Source of the DNA: Deltaproteobacteria bacterium | GTDB lineage: Bacteria > UBA10199 > JACPAL01 | Assembly: GCA_016180845.1 (NCBI GenBank) | Contig: JACPAK010000004.1 | Coordinates: 1-64,000 of the forward strand | Length of the DNA stretch: 64,000 bases | Direction of reading: 5' to 3' | Part shown: positions 35,101-41,686 of the stretch, piece by piece | Layout: each line of letters starts with the position of its first letter | Position numbering within the stretch: position 1 is the stretch's first letter | The notes under the pieces: model-generated | What the model was told of the DNA's origin: nothing | The model's database searches: none | Seen by the model: only the letters and a program-made list of their open reading frames with translations | Translations under genes and position numbers: made by a program

Positions 35101-35706
35101 CCCCCCGGCGAAATTGGTTGGGGAATCAAACGTCCCCCTCCATTTGACGCAATGATTCCCTGGCGAGGCGAGGCGCAGCTTGAACGCAGGACCGTTTTGT
35201 TCGAGTTCTGTTTGTGTCCTCACAAATTTTTCCCATTCAATGGTACTATTCAGATCGGCAATATCCCCCTCATCAATAATCCCTTGGGCACAACGTCTGG
35301 ACTCCGGGGGAAGCGCCTGCAGCACCACCTCGCGGTGGAGCATATTGATCATCGTTGTCTGACCGGTGAGTCGAAATCCGGGACCAATCATATTGGCAAA
35401 AGAACCACCCAGCATCCCGGTCGTGTCCGGTTCGGTATAGTATTGGAGGTCGGAGACATTCAGACGTGAGCCTTTATTGACACAACTATAATCGCTCTGG
35501 GAGGAAGGCTGACTTGGTAAAGAGTCCGCCTCTGAAGGAATCGAAGGCTCATCATAGGGGAATGAGGCTGACTCTTCCGGGACCTCGAATGAGGCAGGCC
35601 GAACCGAGATGCGTGGTGTGTCTCCCCCAGCCATTTCATCCCGACCATCGACGAACGAGATTAATATGTTGCGCCGAAAGTGAAAACGAACTAAACGAAT
35701 CTTCAA
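32143..35706 (-). CDS. Giant metallophosphoesterase-like protein with duplicated insert
   Basis: An 1187-aa protein. Calcineurin-like phosphoesterase motifs appear in order but far apart: SDLQ (about 85-88, in place of the usual D-x-H), GDIAD (147-151), GNH (183-185), VTHYSP (527-532) and HGHEHH (557-562). Between GNH and THYSP lie two homologous segments (about 285-330 and 425-462): VFKDFWRKTRTGEWEAVAY and VFKHFWREQEDGTWEAVVY. The C-terminal half is helical, then ends in a Gly-rich, beta-barrel-like section. No clear signal peptide, though the N-terminus after ATG 35706 is basic and ATG 35634 is an alternative. Substrate unknown; a normal enzyme of this fold is 250-400 aa. Confidence 0.6.
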   Translation of the reverse strand: MKIRLVRFHFRRNILISFVDGRDEMAGGDTPRISVRPASFEVPEESASFPYDEPSIPSEADSLPSQPSSQSDYSCVNKGSRLNVSDLQYYTEPDTTGMLGGSFANMIGPGFRLTGQTTMINMLHREVVLQALPPESRRCAQGIIDEGDIADLNSTIEWEKFVRTQTELEQNGPAFKLRLASPGNHCVKWRGTFDSPTNFAGGMAIVFRAQGESEFNKDVILPEHGHKARRLSKDVLVRRKFEFFHGKKTKPRITLNAKTDRDWYRGVDREGKETEASWLDKERVFKDFWRKTRTGEWEAVAYLPDYTYIPPRGDPKKRKKKPAWVHLSVFLKNEKTLPDGRVQPTYAIEIEKEGHEGVDIDAYRQKILESFYAEMLKQNPLAVFQPLGAKPRFYTEVLDSTKNDFVAKNRAGERVIGRWEDRLRVFKHFWREQEDGTWEAVVYFPKGGSQAEQKWIHLQAYKAEEVDLASGRRYTKWKMAIDTTDETTGSSLLGSLKGHISYIQTYLIEAFYDAQTSGDRNVGFDLVTHYSPLLIHNLRDSGFNRVLSDPRTKIYIHGHEHHRSYFDLMKVRYEPTLSDSTEVAYATFAEASDIVRKNPLPVVGVPSVMDYRTEVMQERFWVKPGTNDLVTEFEFIGVDEKAVPGSGPEVRQVMEEVAPLLFDYRRALEKITDKQTQEASHPETTLYKRVYLIGHLFHGLIMKQGYAGITKNDVLHAVNAKGETAVELYLRQIELSLRQAGLTEEASQLGVTYRKYAKELVATYEEVWSKRYDKNGGPLDEEELQRMRDEKIEKELELNLNGATLPLVAKIREQLETEQDPMRRHLLEQMSHMLPHLYGFMAREFRDWINGYESLKRKDRPDHEWLSHMDLFGGDHARSLEWYGQKFQRGTWAAAFGVHVQLEAQRIGYEYRKYRLKEAYSHQIPDRIRVVEHLGSEKERYVDLSIEMPTEDEIKERSTSPWEKSLLHTPGGVRALLPPPPKNGEPWEKWDTKTWILGFEMGSGQSRFGTSRGRQELSGFNGGPYFGYGHLWRLLDHAYRPMIQAYGSVSAHFIGQVREGEVLVVNQDGTTGPSNSFNASLFRLDIDLPVELGATIGDPLGVLAIRGFLLGGASLHEVAGGDGGGSDATGLLGVGLGLELAGGVLSLKKDWRWYPDSQEPGEWEKAKYYGIELDVKRLYKLLRGSSK

Positions 35707-35716
35707 TTATTTCAGT

Positions 35717-36913
35717 ATGAAACCAACCAAAGCAGCCCTCTTGATCGCCTCCGCCTTTTTTCTTTGCCTTCAATGGGTTTTCTTTCGTTTTTCCGGGAGT
35801 CATCTTCCAACACCCTGGTCTGCCCTCTTGCCAGGAATCGCGATTTTCGGTGCGGCATTTATCCTTTCCTGGGGGGCAGAACTGGCCCAGTTCTATATCC
35901 CCCAGTCGCTTGCGATCGCCTTTCTCGCTTTGATCGCCGTCTTACCCGAGTATGCGGTCGATATGTATTTCGCCTGGGAGGCAGGAAAGAATCCTGAATA
36001 TATTCATTTCGCTACCGCGAATATGACCGGCGCCAATCGGCTCTTGATCGGTGTGGGATGGGCAACAGTCGCCTTCGCTTATTTCTTCCGGACAAAACAG
36101 AAAGAGGTCGTCCTGGAACCAAGTAATCGTATTGAGCTTTTTGGCCTGGGGGCTGCGACCATTTACTGCTTCGTCATACCGATGAAAGGAACGATTTCAT
36201 GGGTCGACTCGATCTTTCTTTTGAGTATTTTTGCCGTCTATATTTTTCAGACGACGCAAAGCCATCATGAAGAGCCCGAAGTCGAGGAACCGCTGATAGC
36301 GATTTCTAAATGGTCATGGGGACGACGCCTCGCGGTCACCATCTTTTTCTTTCTCTTTTCTGGTTTCACGATTTTTACCTCTGCAGAACCTTTTGCTGAA
36401 GGACTTTTGGAGACAGGCCGCCACTGGGGAATCGAGGAATTTATCCTTGTGCAATGGCTTGCCCCCCTCGCCTCCGAATCCCCCGAATTTATTATTGCCA
36501 TCCTCTTCGCCTTAAGGGCGAAGGCGGCATCGAGCCTCGGAACCCTGCTTTCTTCAAAGGTCAATCAATGGACGCTCTTGGTTGGAATGCTCGCGCTGGT
36601 GTATAATCTCTCCGCAGGCCATATCCTCCCGATGACACTTGATGCGAGGCAATCCGAAGAAATTTTTCTGACTGCGGCCCAGTCCCTCTTCGCCTTTGTG
36701 GTGATTTCCAACTTGAGATTTTCGCTGATCGAAGGCCTGTTGCTCCTCGTGCTTTTTGCAACGCAGATCTTCTTTACATCACCTGTTTCCCGTCATTACT
36801 ATGCCTTTTTCTATCTGCTACTCTCCATTGGGTGGTTTGCCTTCGGACCAACGAATCGACAGGGGATTTTTGAAATCGCCAAGGTTTTTTCAAAAAGGGC
36901 GAGAAGGGATTAG
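35717..36913 (+). CDS. Sodium/calcium (cation) exchanger family membrane protein
   Basis: A 398-aa protein with ten or so membrane helices and two inverted alpha-repeats: LIAVLPEYAVDMYFAWEAG with ANMTGANRLLIGVG, and LAPLASESPEFIIAILFALR with SSKVNQWTLLVG. The acidic residues in each (PEY, ESPE) are the cation ligands of the NCX/CAX superfamily. Divergent from the giant phosphoesterase, with only 10 bp between the starts. The ion is not determined. Confidence 0.85.
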   Translation: MKPTKAALLIASAFFLCLQWVFFRFSGSHLPTPWSALLPGIAIFGAAFILSWGAELAQFYIPQSLAIAFLALIAVLPEYAVDMYFAWEAGKNPEYIHFATANMTGANRLLIGVGWATVAFAYFFRTKQKEVVLEPSNRIELFGLGAATIYCFVIPMKGTISWVDSIFLLSIFAVYIFQTTQSHHEEPEVEEPLIAISKWSWGRRLAVTIFFFLFSGFTIFTSAEPFAEGLLETGRHWGIEEFILVQWLAPLASESPEFIIAILFALRAKAASSLGTLLSSKVNQWTLLVGMLALVYNLSAGHILPMTLDARQSEEIFLTAAQSLFAFVVISNLRFSLIEGLLLLVLFATQIFFTSPVSRHYYAFFYLLLSIGWFAFGPTNRQGIFEIAKVFSKRARRD

Positions 36914-36918
36914 GAATC

Positions 36919-38193
36919 ATGGTTGACCAACACTCGGTAGAATGGGATTCGCCACTTTTTCGGAGCACCCAGAGCCAATTTGAGACAGTCGCGAAGAGGA
37001 TGAAGATGGATGAAAATGTCTTCAACCGCCTCCGGTGGCCTGAGCGCGTGCTGGTTGTTTCTGTTCCTTTCCGGATGGATGATGGGTCCGTCCGGGTTGT
37101 CCCTGGTTATCGTGTCCAACACAACGATGCCCTCGGCCCCTGCAAGGGGGGGATCCGCTATCACCGCAGTGTCAATCTCGGTGAGGTCGCCGCCCTCGCG
37201 ATGCTGATGACCTGGAAGACCTCACTGGTCGGCCTTCCTCTCGGTGGCGCCAAAGGGGGGGTTGCCGTCGATCCGAATCCCCTCTCAAGACAGGAGCTCC
37301 AGAGGCTCACGCGTCGTTACACGGCAGAGATTATTAATTTCATTGGGCCCGATCATGACATCCCGGCACCCGACATGGGGACAAGCGCGCAGGTGATGGC
37401 CTGGATGATGGATACCTATAGCTCAGTAAAGGGGTACTCGATCCCAGGCGTGGTCACCGGCAAACCGATCGCGATCGGAGGATCACTCGGTCGACTCGAG
37501 GCACCCGGGCGTGGGGTTGTTTATTGCATCATGGAGGCGGCGGAAAAATTGAAGTGGAAATTAAATGAAAAGATCACTGTCGCCATACAAGGGTTCGGTC
37601 AGGTCGGAAATGCCGCGGCAAGAAAGATCTCGAAGATCGGATGCAAGATCATCGCCGTCGGTGATCATACAACGACCCTCTATAATGAGAAGGGGTTCTC
37701 TTATGAGTCGCTTCAACAGCATGTCATGACCCATCAATTTCTGAAGGGGTATCCGGAGGGGGAAGAGATCCCGTGGGGAGATCTGATCACATTAAAATGC
37801 GATATCCTGATCCCGGCGGCTACCGGCGGGGTCATCACGGAGGAGAACGTCAAAAAGCTCCGTTGCCGAATGATCGCCGAGGGGGCGAATGGCCCAACAA
37901 CGACAGAGGCTGACCTTATCCTGCAGGAACAGGAAGATATCTTTGTCATCCCTGATATCCTCGCCAATGCAGGGGGTGTCATTGTCTCTTATTTTGAATG
38001 GGTTCAGGACCTCCAAAACTTCTTTTGGTCAGAGAAAGACGTGAATCAACGCCTCTTCGAGATCATGCAGAAGGCCTTCCATGAGGTCTATGAAAGGTCG
38101 CTCGAGGAAAAGGTCCGGATGCGAGAGGCGGCAATGCGGATCGCCATCCGCAAGATCTCCACGGCAATGCTGACGCGGGGATTGTTTCCTTAA
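36919..38193 (+). CDS. Glutamate dehydrogenase
   Basis: A 424-aa Glu/Leu/Phe/Val dehydrogenase. PCKGGIRYHRSVNLGEVAALA and LVGLPLGGAKGGVAVDP carry the glutamate-binding lysines, IPAPDMGT the catalytic Asp, and VAIQGFGQVGNAAARK the dinucleotide fold. Reaction: oxidative deamination of glutamate or its reverse. It begins 5 bp after the antiporter gene. Confidence 0.95.
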   Translation: MVDQHSVEWDSPLFRSTQSQFETVAKRMKMDENVFNRLRWPERVLVVSVPFRMDDGSVRVVPGYRVQHNDALGPCKGGIRYHRSVNLGEVAALAMLMTWKTSLVGLPLGGAKGGVAVDPNPLSRQELQRLTRRYTAEIINFIGPDHDIPAPDMGTSAQVMAWMMDTYSSVKGYSIPGVVTGKPIAIGGSLGRLEAPGRGVVYCIMEAAEKLKWKLNEKITVAIQGFGQVGNAAARKISKIGCKIIAVGDHTTTLYNEKGFSYESLQQHVMTHQFLKGYPEGEEIPWGDLITLKCDILIPAATGGVITEENVKKLRCRMIAEGANGPTTTEADLILQEQEDIFVIPDILANAGGVIVSYFEWVQDLQNFFWSEKDVNQRLFEIMQKAFHEVYERSLEEKVRMREAAMRIAIRKISTAMLTRGLFP

Positions 38194-38203
38194 ATAATTC
38201 AGG

Positions 38204-38231
38204 TTGACTCTAATTTATACATGACTAAAAT
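38204..38231 (+). promoter_or_regulatory. Putative sigma-70 promoter of the ATPase gene
   Basis: TTGACT (38204-38209) and TAAAAT (38226-38231) with a 16-bp AT-rich spacer, 24 bp before the ATG at 38255. Assigned by eye. Confidence 0.4.
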
Positions 38232-38254
38232 AGCATACAGTCTAATTCATTCAT

Positions 38255-39382
38255 ATGAAACGGTATCTCGAACAGAAGGTCCGAGAGGACTTAAAAGAAA
38301 AGATGGTCTTTGTCGGTGGTCCCCGACAGGTCGGAAAGACGACTGTCGCCTTTCACCTGCTGGGAGATGTCGATGAATCCCACCCCGCGTACCTTAACTG
38401 GGACTCCCCTCCTGTTAAACAGGTCCTCCTCAAGGGGGAACTTCCATCAGGTCAGAAGCTGATCGTTCTCGATGAAATTCACAAATACAAAGGTTGGAGG
38501 AATCTCGTCAAAGGCTTTTATGATCAGTATAAATCAAAACGTCAGTTCCTTGTTACCGGTTCGGCTCGCCTCGACTACTACCGTCGTGGAGGAGATTCCC
38601 TTCAGGGGAGGTACCATTATTATCGTCTTCATCCATTAACCCTTCCGGAATTGGGAAAAAATTCAACCGAAGATGACCTTGAGCAATTAATCTCCTTCGG
38701 TGGCTTTCCGGAACCATTTCTCAAAGCGAACGGGCGTCATTACAAGAGGTGGCAACAAGAACGGCTCACACGGGTTCTTCAGGAGGACCTGATCGGTCTT
38801 GAGCAGGTGAAAGAGATCTCCCAATTGGATCTCCTTGTCCATCTCCTTCCCAGCCAAGTTGGGTCCATCCTCTCCCTGAATAACTTAAAACAAGACCTTC
38901 AAGTCGCCTTTGAAACGGTAGAGCGGTGGATTCTCATCCTGGAAAATATCTATTATTGCTATCGGATTTCTCCGTTCGGACTTCCACACTTGAGGACGGC
39001 AAAAAAAGAGAAGAAGCTCTACCTGTGGGATTGGTCTCAGTGTGAAAATCCGAGCGCCCGATTTGAAAATCTTGTTGCCTCTCATCTGCTAAAGATGTGC
39101 CATTTCCTCCAGGACTCTCAAGGGGACGAGATGCAACTCCAGTTTTTGCGAGATGCCCAAAAGCGGGAGATCGATTTTGTAGTGTCAAAAAACCGGAAAC
39201 CGATATTTGCTGTCGAGTGCAAGACGGGCGAATCTCAACTGAGTCCAAATATTTGCTATTTTGCGGAACGATCCCCTATCCCAAAATTTTACCAGGTCCA
39301 TCTGGGGAAAAAGGATGTTGAAATCGAGAAGCATCGGGCTCGAATCATTCCCTTTGGAGAGTTTTGTCAGCTGTTTCCTTAA
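38255..39382 (+). CDS. AAA_14/DUF4143 ATP-binding protein
   Basis: A 375-aa protein with a Walker A (GGPRQVGKTT), Walker B (KLIVLDEIHKYKGW), sensor-like FLVTGSARLD and the C-terminal DUF4143 nuclease-like half (RDAQKREIDFVVSKNRKPIFAVECK). Many genomes carry several copies as accessory genes of unclear role. It has its own AT-rich promoter. Its stop codon falls exactly at the edge of the duplicated HMA fragment, which suggests rearrangement at this end. Confidence 0.9.
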   Translation: MKRYLEQKVREDLKEKMVFVGGPRQVGKTTVAFHLLGDVDESHPAYLNWDSPPVKQVLLKGELPSGQKLIVLDEIHKYKGWRNLVKGFYDQYKSKRQFLVTGSARLDYYRRGGDSLQGRYHYYRLHPLTLPELGKNSTEDDLEQLISFGGFPEPFLKANGRHYKRWQQERLTRVLQEDLIGLEQVKEISQLDLLVHLLPSQVGSILSLNNLKQDLQVAFETVERWILILENIYYCYRISPFGLPHLRTAKKEKKLYLWDWSQCENPSARFENLVASHLLKMCHFLQDSQGDEMQLQFLRDAQKREIDFVVSKNRKPIFAVECKTGESQLSPNICYFAERSPIPKFYQVHLGKKDVEIEKHRARIIPFGEFCQLFP

Positions 39383-39508
39383 ATCGCCTTACACTCCTTC
39401 GCCTCAAAGCCAAGCTTGTTGATCGCCTCCATCACCTTTAAAGGAGTCGTCTTCGCAGGATCGATCGTGACTATCCCACCATGCGCATCCGACTTGATAT
39501 CGGACTTT
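39379..39508 (-). pseudogene. Truncated 3' copy of the secreted HMA-domain gene
   Basis: About 129 bp, roughly 95% identical to 41138-41266 at a constant offset of 1758 bp. It covers the C-terminal third of the HMA protein including its stop. The start and metal-binding CxxC part are missing. The similarity breaks off sharply at 39508. Confidence 0.85.
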
Positions 39509-40343
39509 CACTCTGCAAGTCGTCCTGCCCGAAGAACGAAAGTCCTACATAAAGGGCAACAACGAAGGCAGGGACAATTGCCGCCCTGGTAAACACCTGA
39601 AGGCCTCCGAGCGCAGCAGGAATTTTAGGGTGCTCAATTCCGAGTGTAGTCCCCGCCCTGATCACAGCTTCTTTGAGACTCCTTGGTCGGGTTGGCACCC
39701 ATATCTTGAACCAAAGATTTTCATCTTCGGCTCTTAATAAATAGGCAAGAGGTTTCCCTCTCGCTTCGAAATATAGCCGCCCCGAAGCCGAACGCCTCAA
39801 TGGAGTCACTTCAATTGAACCCTCAAGTATTCCAGAGGTTGTAAAGGTCGGTCTCTCATTCATCTGAAAATCTTTGAAAATTATACTGTGAGGAACATCT
39901 TCTGCAGTACCATGATTTCGTACAGAGTAGTCCATGAAGGCTTTACAAGATAGATCTTCAACAATTATCTTAGATGGGAGTCTTTCAGAACCACTGCGAG
40001 CAAATATTGCCTGCAAGAAAACATCGCATTCATTCCCAGTTCTGGCATCAGGTGAATACCGTCTATTCAGCTGCCAATCTTCCTGCCTAACAGCTCCGAA
40101 TCCAGCAAAAGGTTTACCTATAACACGTTCCTTTCTCGTGACAGAGTAGTTATCATGGCTAACGGCTACCTCTGTAACAAGATCTGCGGATACAGAGCTG
40201 CGAAATAAGCCATATGGATCTTCAACCAAAGGTACATCTAAGCCAGGATGTGACATTCCTGAATCGGTGATGACTGTTTCGTGGGGGGGAAATCCCAAAC
40301 GACCCAGAATCGATAAGCCAATTTTTTTGAAATCCATTATCAA
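39471..40343 (-). CDS. Hypothetical protein, 3' end fused into the duplicated HMA fragment
   Basis: A 290-aa protein of no family I recognise, with a probable membrane segment near the C-terminus (AAIVPAFVVALYVGLSFFG). Its last dozen residues (SESPISSRMRMVG) are encoded by the HMA fragment in another frame, so the natural C-terminus was probably lost at the junction. It looks more AT-rich than its neighbours. Together with the adjacent toxin-antitoxin pair it forms a likely acquired segment of about 1.6 kb. Confidence 0.55.
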   Translation of the reverse strand: MIMDFKKIGLSILGRLGFPPHETVITDSGMSHPGLDVPLVEDPYGLFRSSVSADLVTEVAVSHDNYSVTRKERVIGKPFAGFGAVRQEDWQLNRRYSPDARTGNECDVFLQAIFARSGSERLPSKIIVEDLSCKAFMDYSVRNHGTAEDVPHSIIFKDFQMNERPTFTTSGILEGSIEVTPLRRSASGRLYFEARGKPLAYLLRAEDENLWFKIWVPTRPRSLKEAVIRAGTTLGIEHPKIPAALGGLQVFTRAAIVPAFVVALYVGLSFFGQDDLQSESPISSRMRMVG

Positions 40344-40444
40344 TTTTCCTTTCCCAAAATTCCGTTGACGAACGCGGAATGGTGGTTCCTTACTTTTTTT
40401 CGGAAAAATAAGAATAAAGTTGCGTTGCGCGTGTAAAAAAGCAG

Positions 40445-40487
40445 TTGTTTATTTATAATTGTATATTATACTCATACCCATGAGTAT
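40445..40487 (+). promoter_or_regulatory. Promoter and operator of the toxin-antitoxin pair
   Basis: TTGTTT (40445-40450) and TATACT (40467-40472) with 16-bp spacing. Inverted repeat ATACTCAT (40468-40475), 4-bp gap, ATGAGTAT (40480-40487) spans the -10 box and the start codon. A smaller palindrome GTATA-T-TATAC lies at 40461-40471. This layout suits autorepression by a ribbon-helix-helix antitoxin. Confidence 0.65.
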
Positions 40488-40719
40488 GAGTCATAGACTG
40501 CAGGTAATATTAAATCCAAAGGAATTATCAATAATTAAAAAGGCAGCTCATCTAGAAAAAAAGAGTGTCTCTGATTGGGTCCGTGGAATCATCCGGGAAA
40601 AACTCTCACGTAAAAAGGTGGAGTCGGAGATCGATCCTATTCAGGCCTTAAGTGACCTCAGGCTTCCAGCGTCACCGATTGATCAGATGCTCGAAGAAAT
40701 TGAGGAGGGGCGTTTTTGA
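40480..40719 (+). CDS. Ribbon-helix-helix antitoxin (VapB-like)
   Basis: A 79-aa protein: a short N-terminal beta strand (MSMSHRLQVILNPKE), then helices (LSIIKKAAHLEKKSVSDWVRGIIREKL) typical of RHH DNA-binding antitoxins, and an acidic C-terminal toxin-binding tail (MLEEIEEGRF). ATG 40480 is chosen because the promoter -10 lies just before it; TTG 40459 is inside the promoter, and ATG 40486 is an alternative. It overlaps the toxin start. Confidence 0.8.
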   Translation: MSMSHRLQVILNPKELSIIKKAAHLEKKSVSDWVRGIIREKLSRKKVESEIDPIQALSDLRLPASPIDQMLEEIEEGRF

Positions 40720-41123
40720 TCTTTGTCGACTCCAACATCCCAATGTATGCCGCAGGAAACAGTTCCCCTCAAAAAGAGGCCTGTCTCTCTTTTCTTAAAA
40801 AGATTAACGATACCAAGCTTGATGCGGCCTCATCAGCTGAAGTCCTGCAAGAAATTCTGCATCGTTACCACGCTATTCAAAGACTCATGGAAGGAATCAA
40901 GGTCTACGAAGCTTTTCGGTCACTCCCGATTCGGTGGCTGGAAATAGTTCCTGACGACGTCGATTATGCCAAGGAGACCTTGACAATCCACCCCCACATG
41001 CCAAGCCGAGATGCCATTCACTTGGCGGTAATGCACCGGAACGGCATCAAGAAAATTGCCACCTACGATCAGGATTTTTTAGGTATTCCGACAATTACTG
41101 TTTTTCTACCCGAACAGGTGTAA
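40716..41123 (+). CDS. PIN-domain ribonuclease toxin (VapC-like)
   Basis: A 135-aa PIN protein with the acidic residues in place: Asp in FVDSNIPMYAAG, Glu in SAEVLQEILHRY, Asp in PSRDAIHLAVM and Asp in IATYDQDF. Start is TTG overlapping the antitoxin TGA, giving translational coupling. Family knowledge: Mg-dependent RNase, often cleaving tRNA or rRNA. Located in the segment bounded by the duplicated HMA gene end. Confidence 0.88.
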   Translation: MIFVDSNIPMYAAGNSSPQKEACLSFLKKINDTKLDAASSAEVLQEILHRYHAIQRLMEGIKVYEAFRSLPIRWLEIVPDDVDYAKETLTIHPHMPSRDAIHLAVMHRNGIKKIATYDQDFLGIPTITVFLPEQV

Positions 41124-41136
41124 CTAAAACTATCAG

Positions 41137-41427
41137 CTAAATCGCCTTACACTCCTTCGCCTCGAAGCCGAGCTTGTTGATCGCCTCCATCACCTTCAGA
41201 GGAGTCGTCTTCGCAGGATCGATGGTGACTATCCCACCATGAGCATCCGACTTGATATCGGACTTTAGGACACCGGGGACCTCTTCGGTCAATGTCCGAT
41301 TGATTTTCTTCTCGCACATCGCACACGACATCTTCTCAACCTTGCAATCGAGCTTCTTTTCAGCGGCAAAAAGAACCGGGCTCAAAATAACGAGACCAAA
41401 AACCACGACAAGGATCTTTCGAATCAT
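41137..41427 (-). CDS. Secreted heavy-metal-associated (HMA) domain protein
   Basis: A 96-aa protein with a signal peptide (MIRKILVVVFGLVILSPVLFAA) and an HMA fold: VEKMSCAMCEKKINRTL carries the metal-binding C-x2-C, and PLKVMEAINKLGFEA closes the domain. It resembles MerP-type periplasmic metal carriers. It is intact, while its 3' third is duplicated 1.76 kb away. Metal unknown. Confidence 0.85.
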   Translation of the reverse strand: MIRKILVVVFGLVILSPVLFAAEKKLDCKVEKMSCAMCEKKINRTLTEEVPGVLKSDIKSDAHGGIVTIDPAKTTPLKVMEAINKLGFEAKECKAI

Positions 41428-41532
41428 AAAACCTCCTTAATTTGTTTGACAATTTTTCGAATTCTCCCTATCTCCTCTAAAAAAGTCAATCGATTCAAAC
41501 GTTTTTAATTTTCTAATTACTTAGATGCAACG

Positions 41533-41685
41533 TAACTATCCAGGTCTCATCAATATTCGCCGGTAGTGAGCGAGTATTGGCCGGATCGGATTCATTCCGT
41601 CCGGCCAAACGGAGTAAACGATGCAATCCTGGTTTAACAAATGGGGGTTTCAGGGGGAGAGTGGTATCTCCCCCTGAGTAGTAAC
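41533..41685 (+). mobile_element. Dual-hairpin element, copy B (MITE-like)
   Basis: Homologous without gaps to copy A over 41545-41678. Hairpin 1 is 41579-41606 (GGCCGGA / TCCGGCC plus inner CGGA / TCCG). Hairpin 2 is 41650-41677 (TCAGGGGGAGA / TCTCCCCCTGA). The element is flanked by a 9-bp direct repeat GATGCAACG at 41524-41532 and 41686-41694, like a target-site duplication. Its ends (TAACTATCCAGG and GTTACTACTCAGG on the other strand) are imperfectly inverted. It ends 2 bp before the ATG of the transporter gene. Confidence 0.65.
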
Positions 41686-41686
41686 G

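Noticed and set aside
34729-35469. 246-aa plus-strand frame
   Set aside because: Shadow of the giant phosphoesterase-like gene; no recognisable domain or ribosome site.
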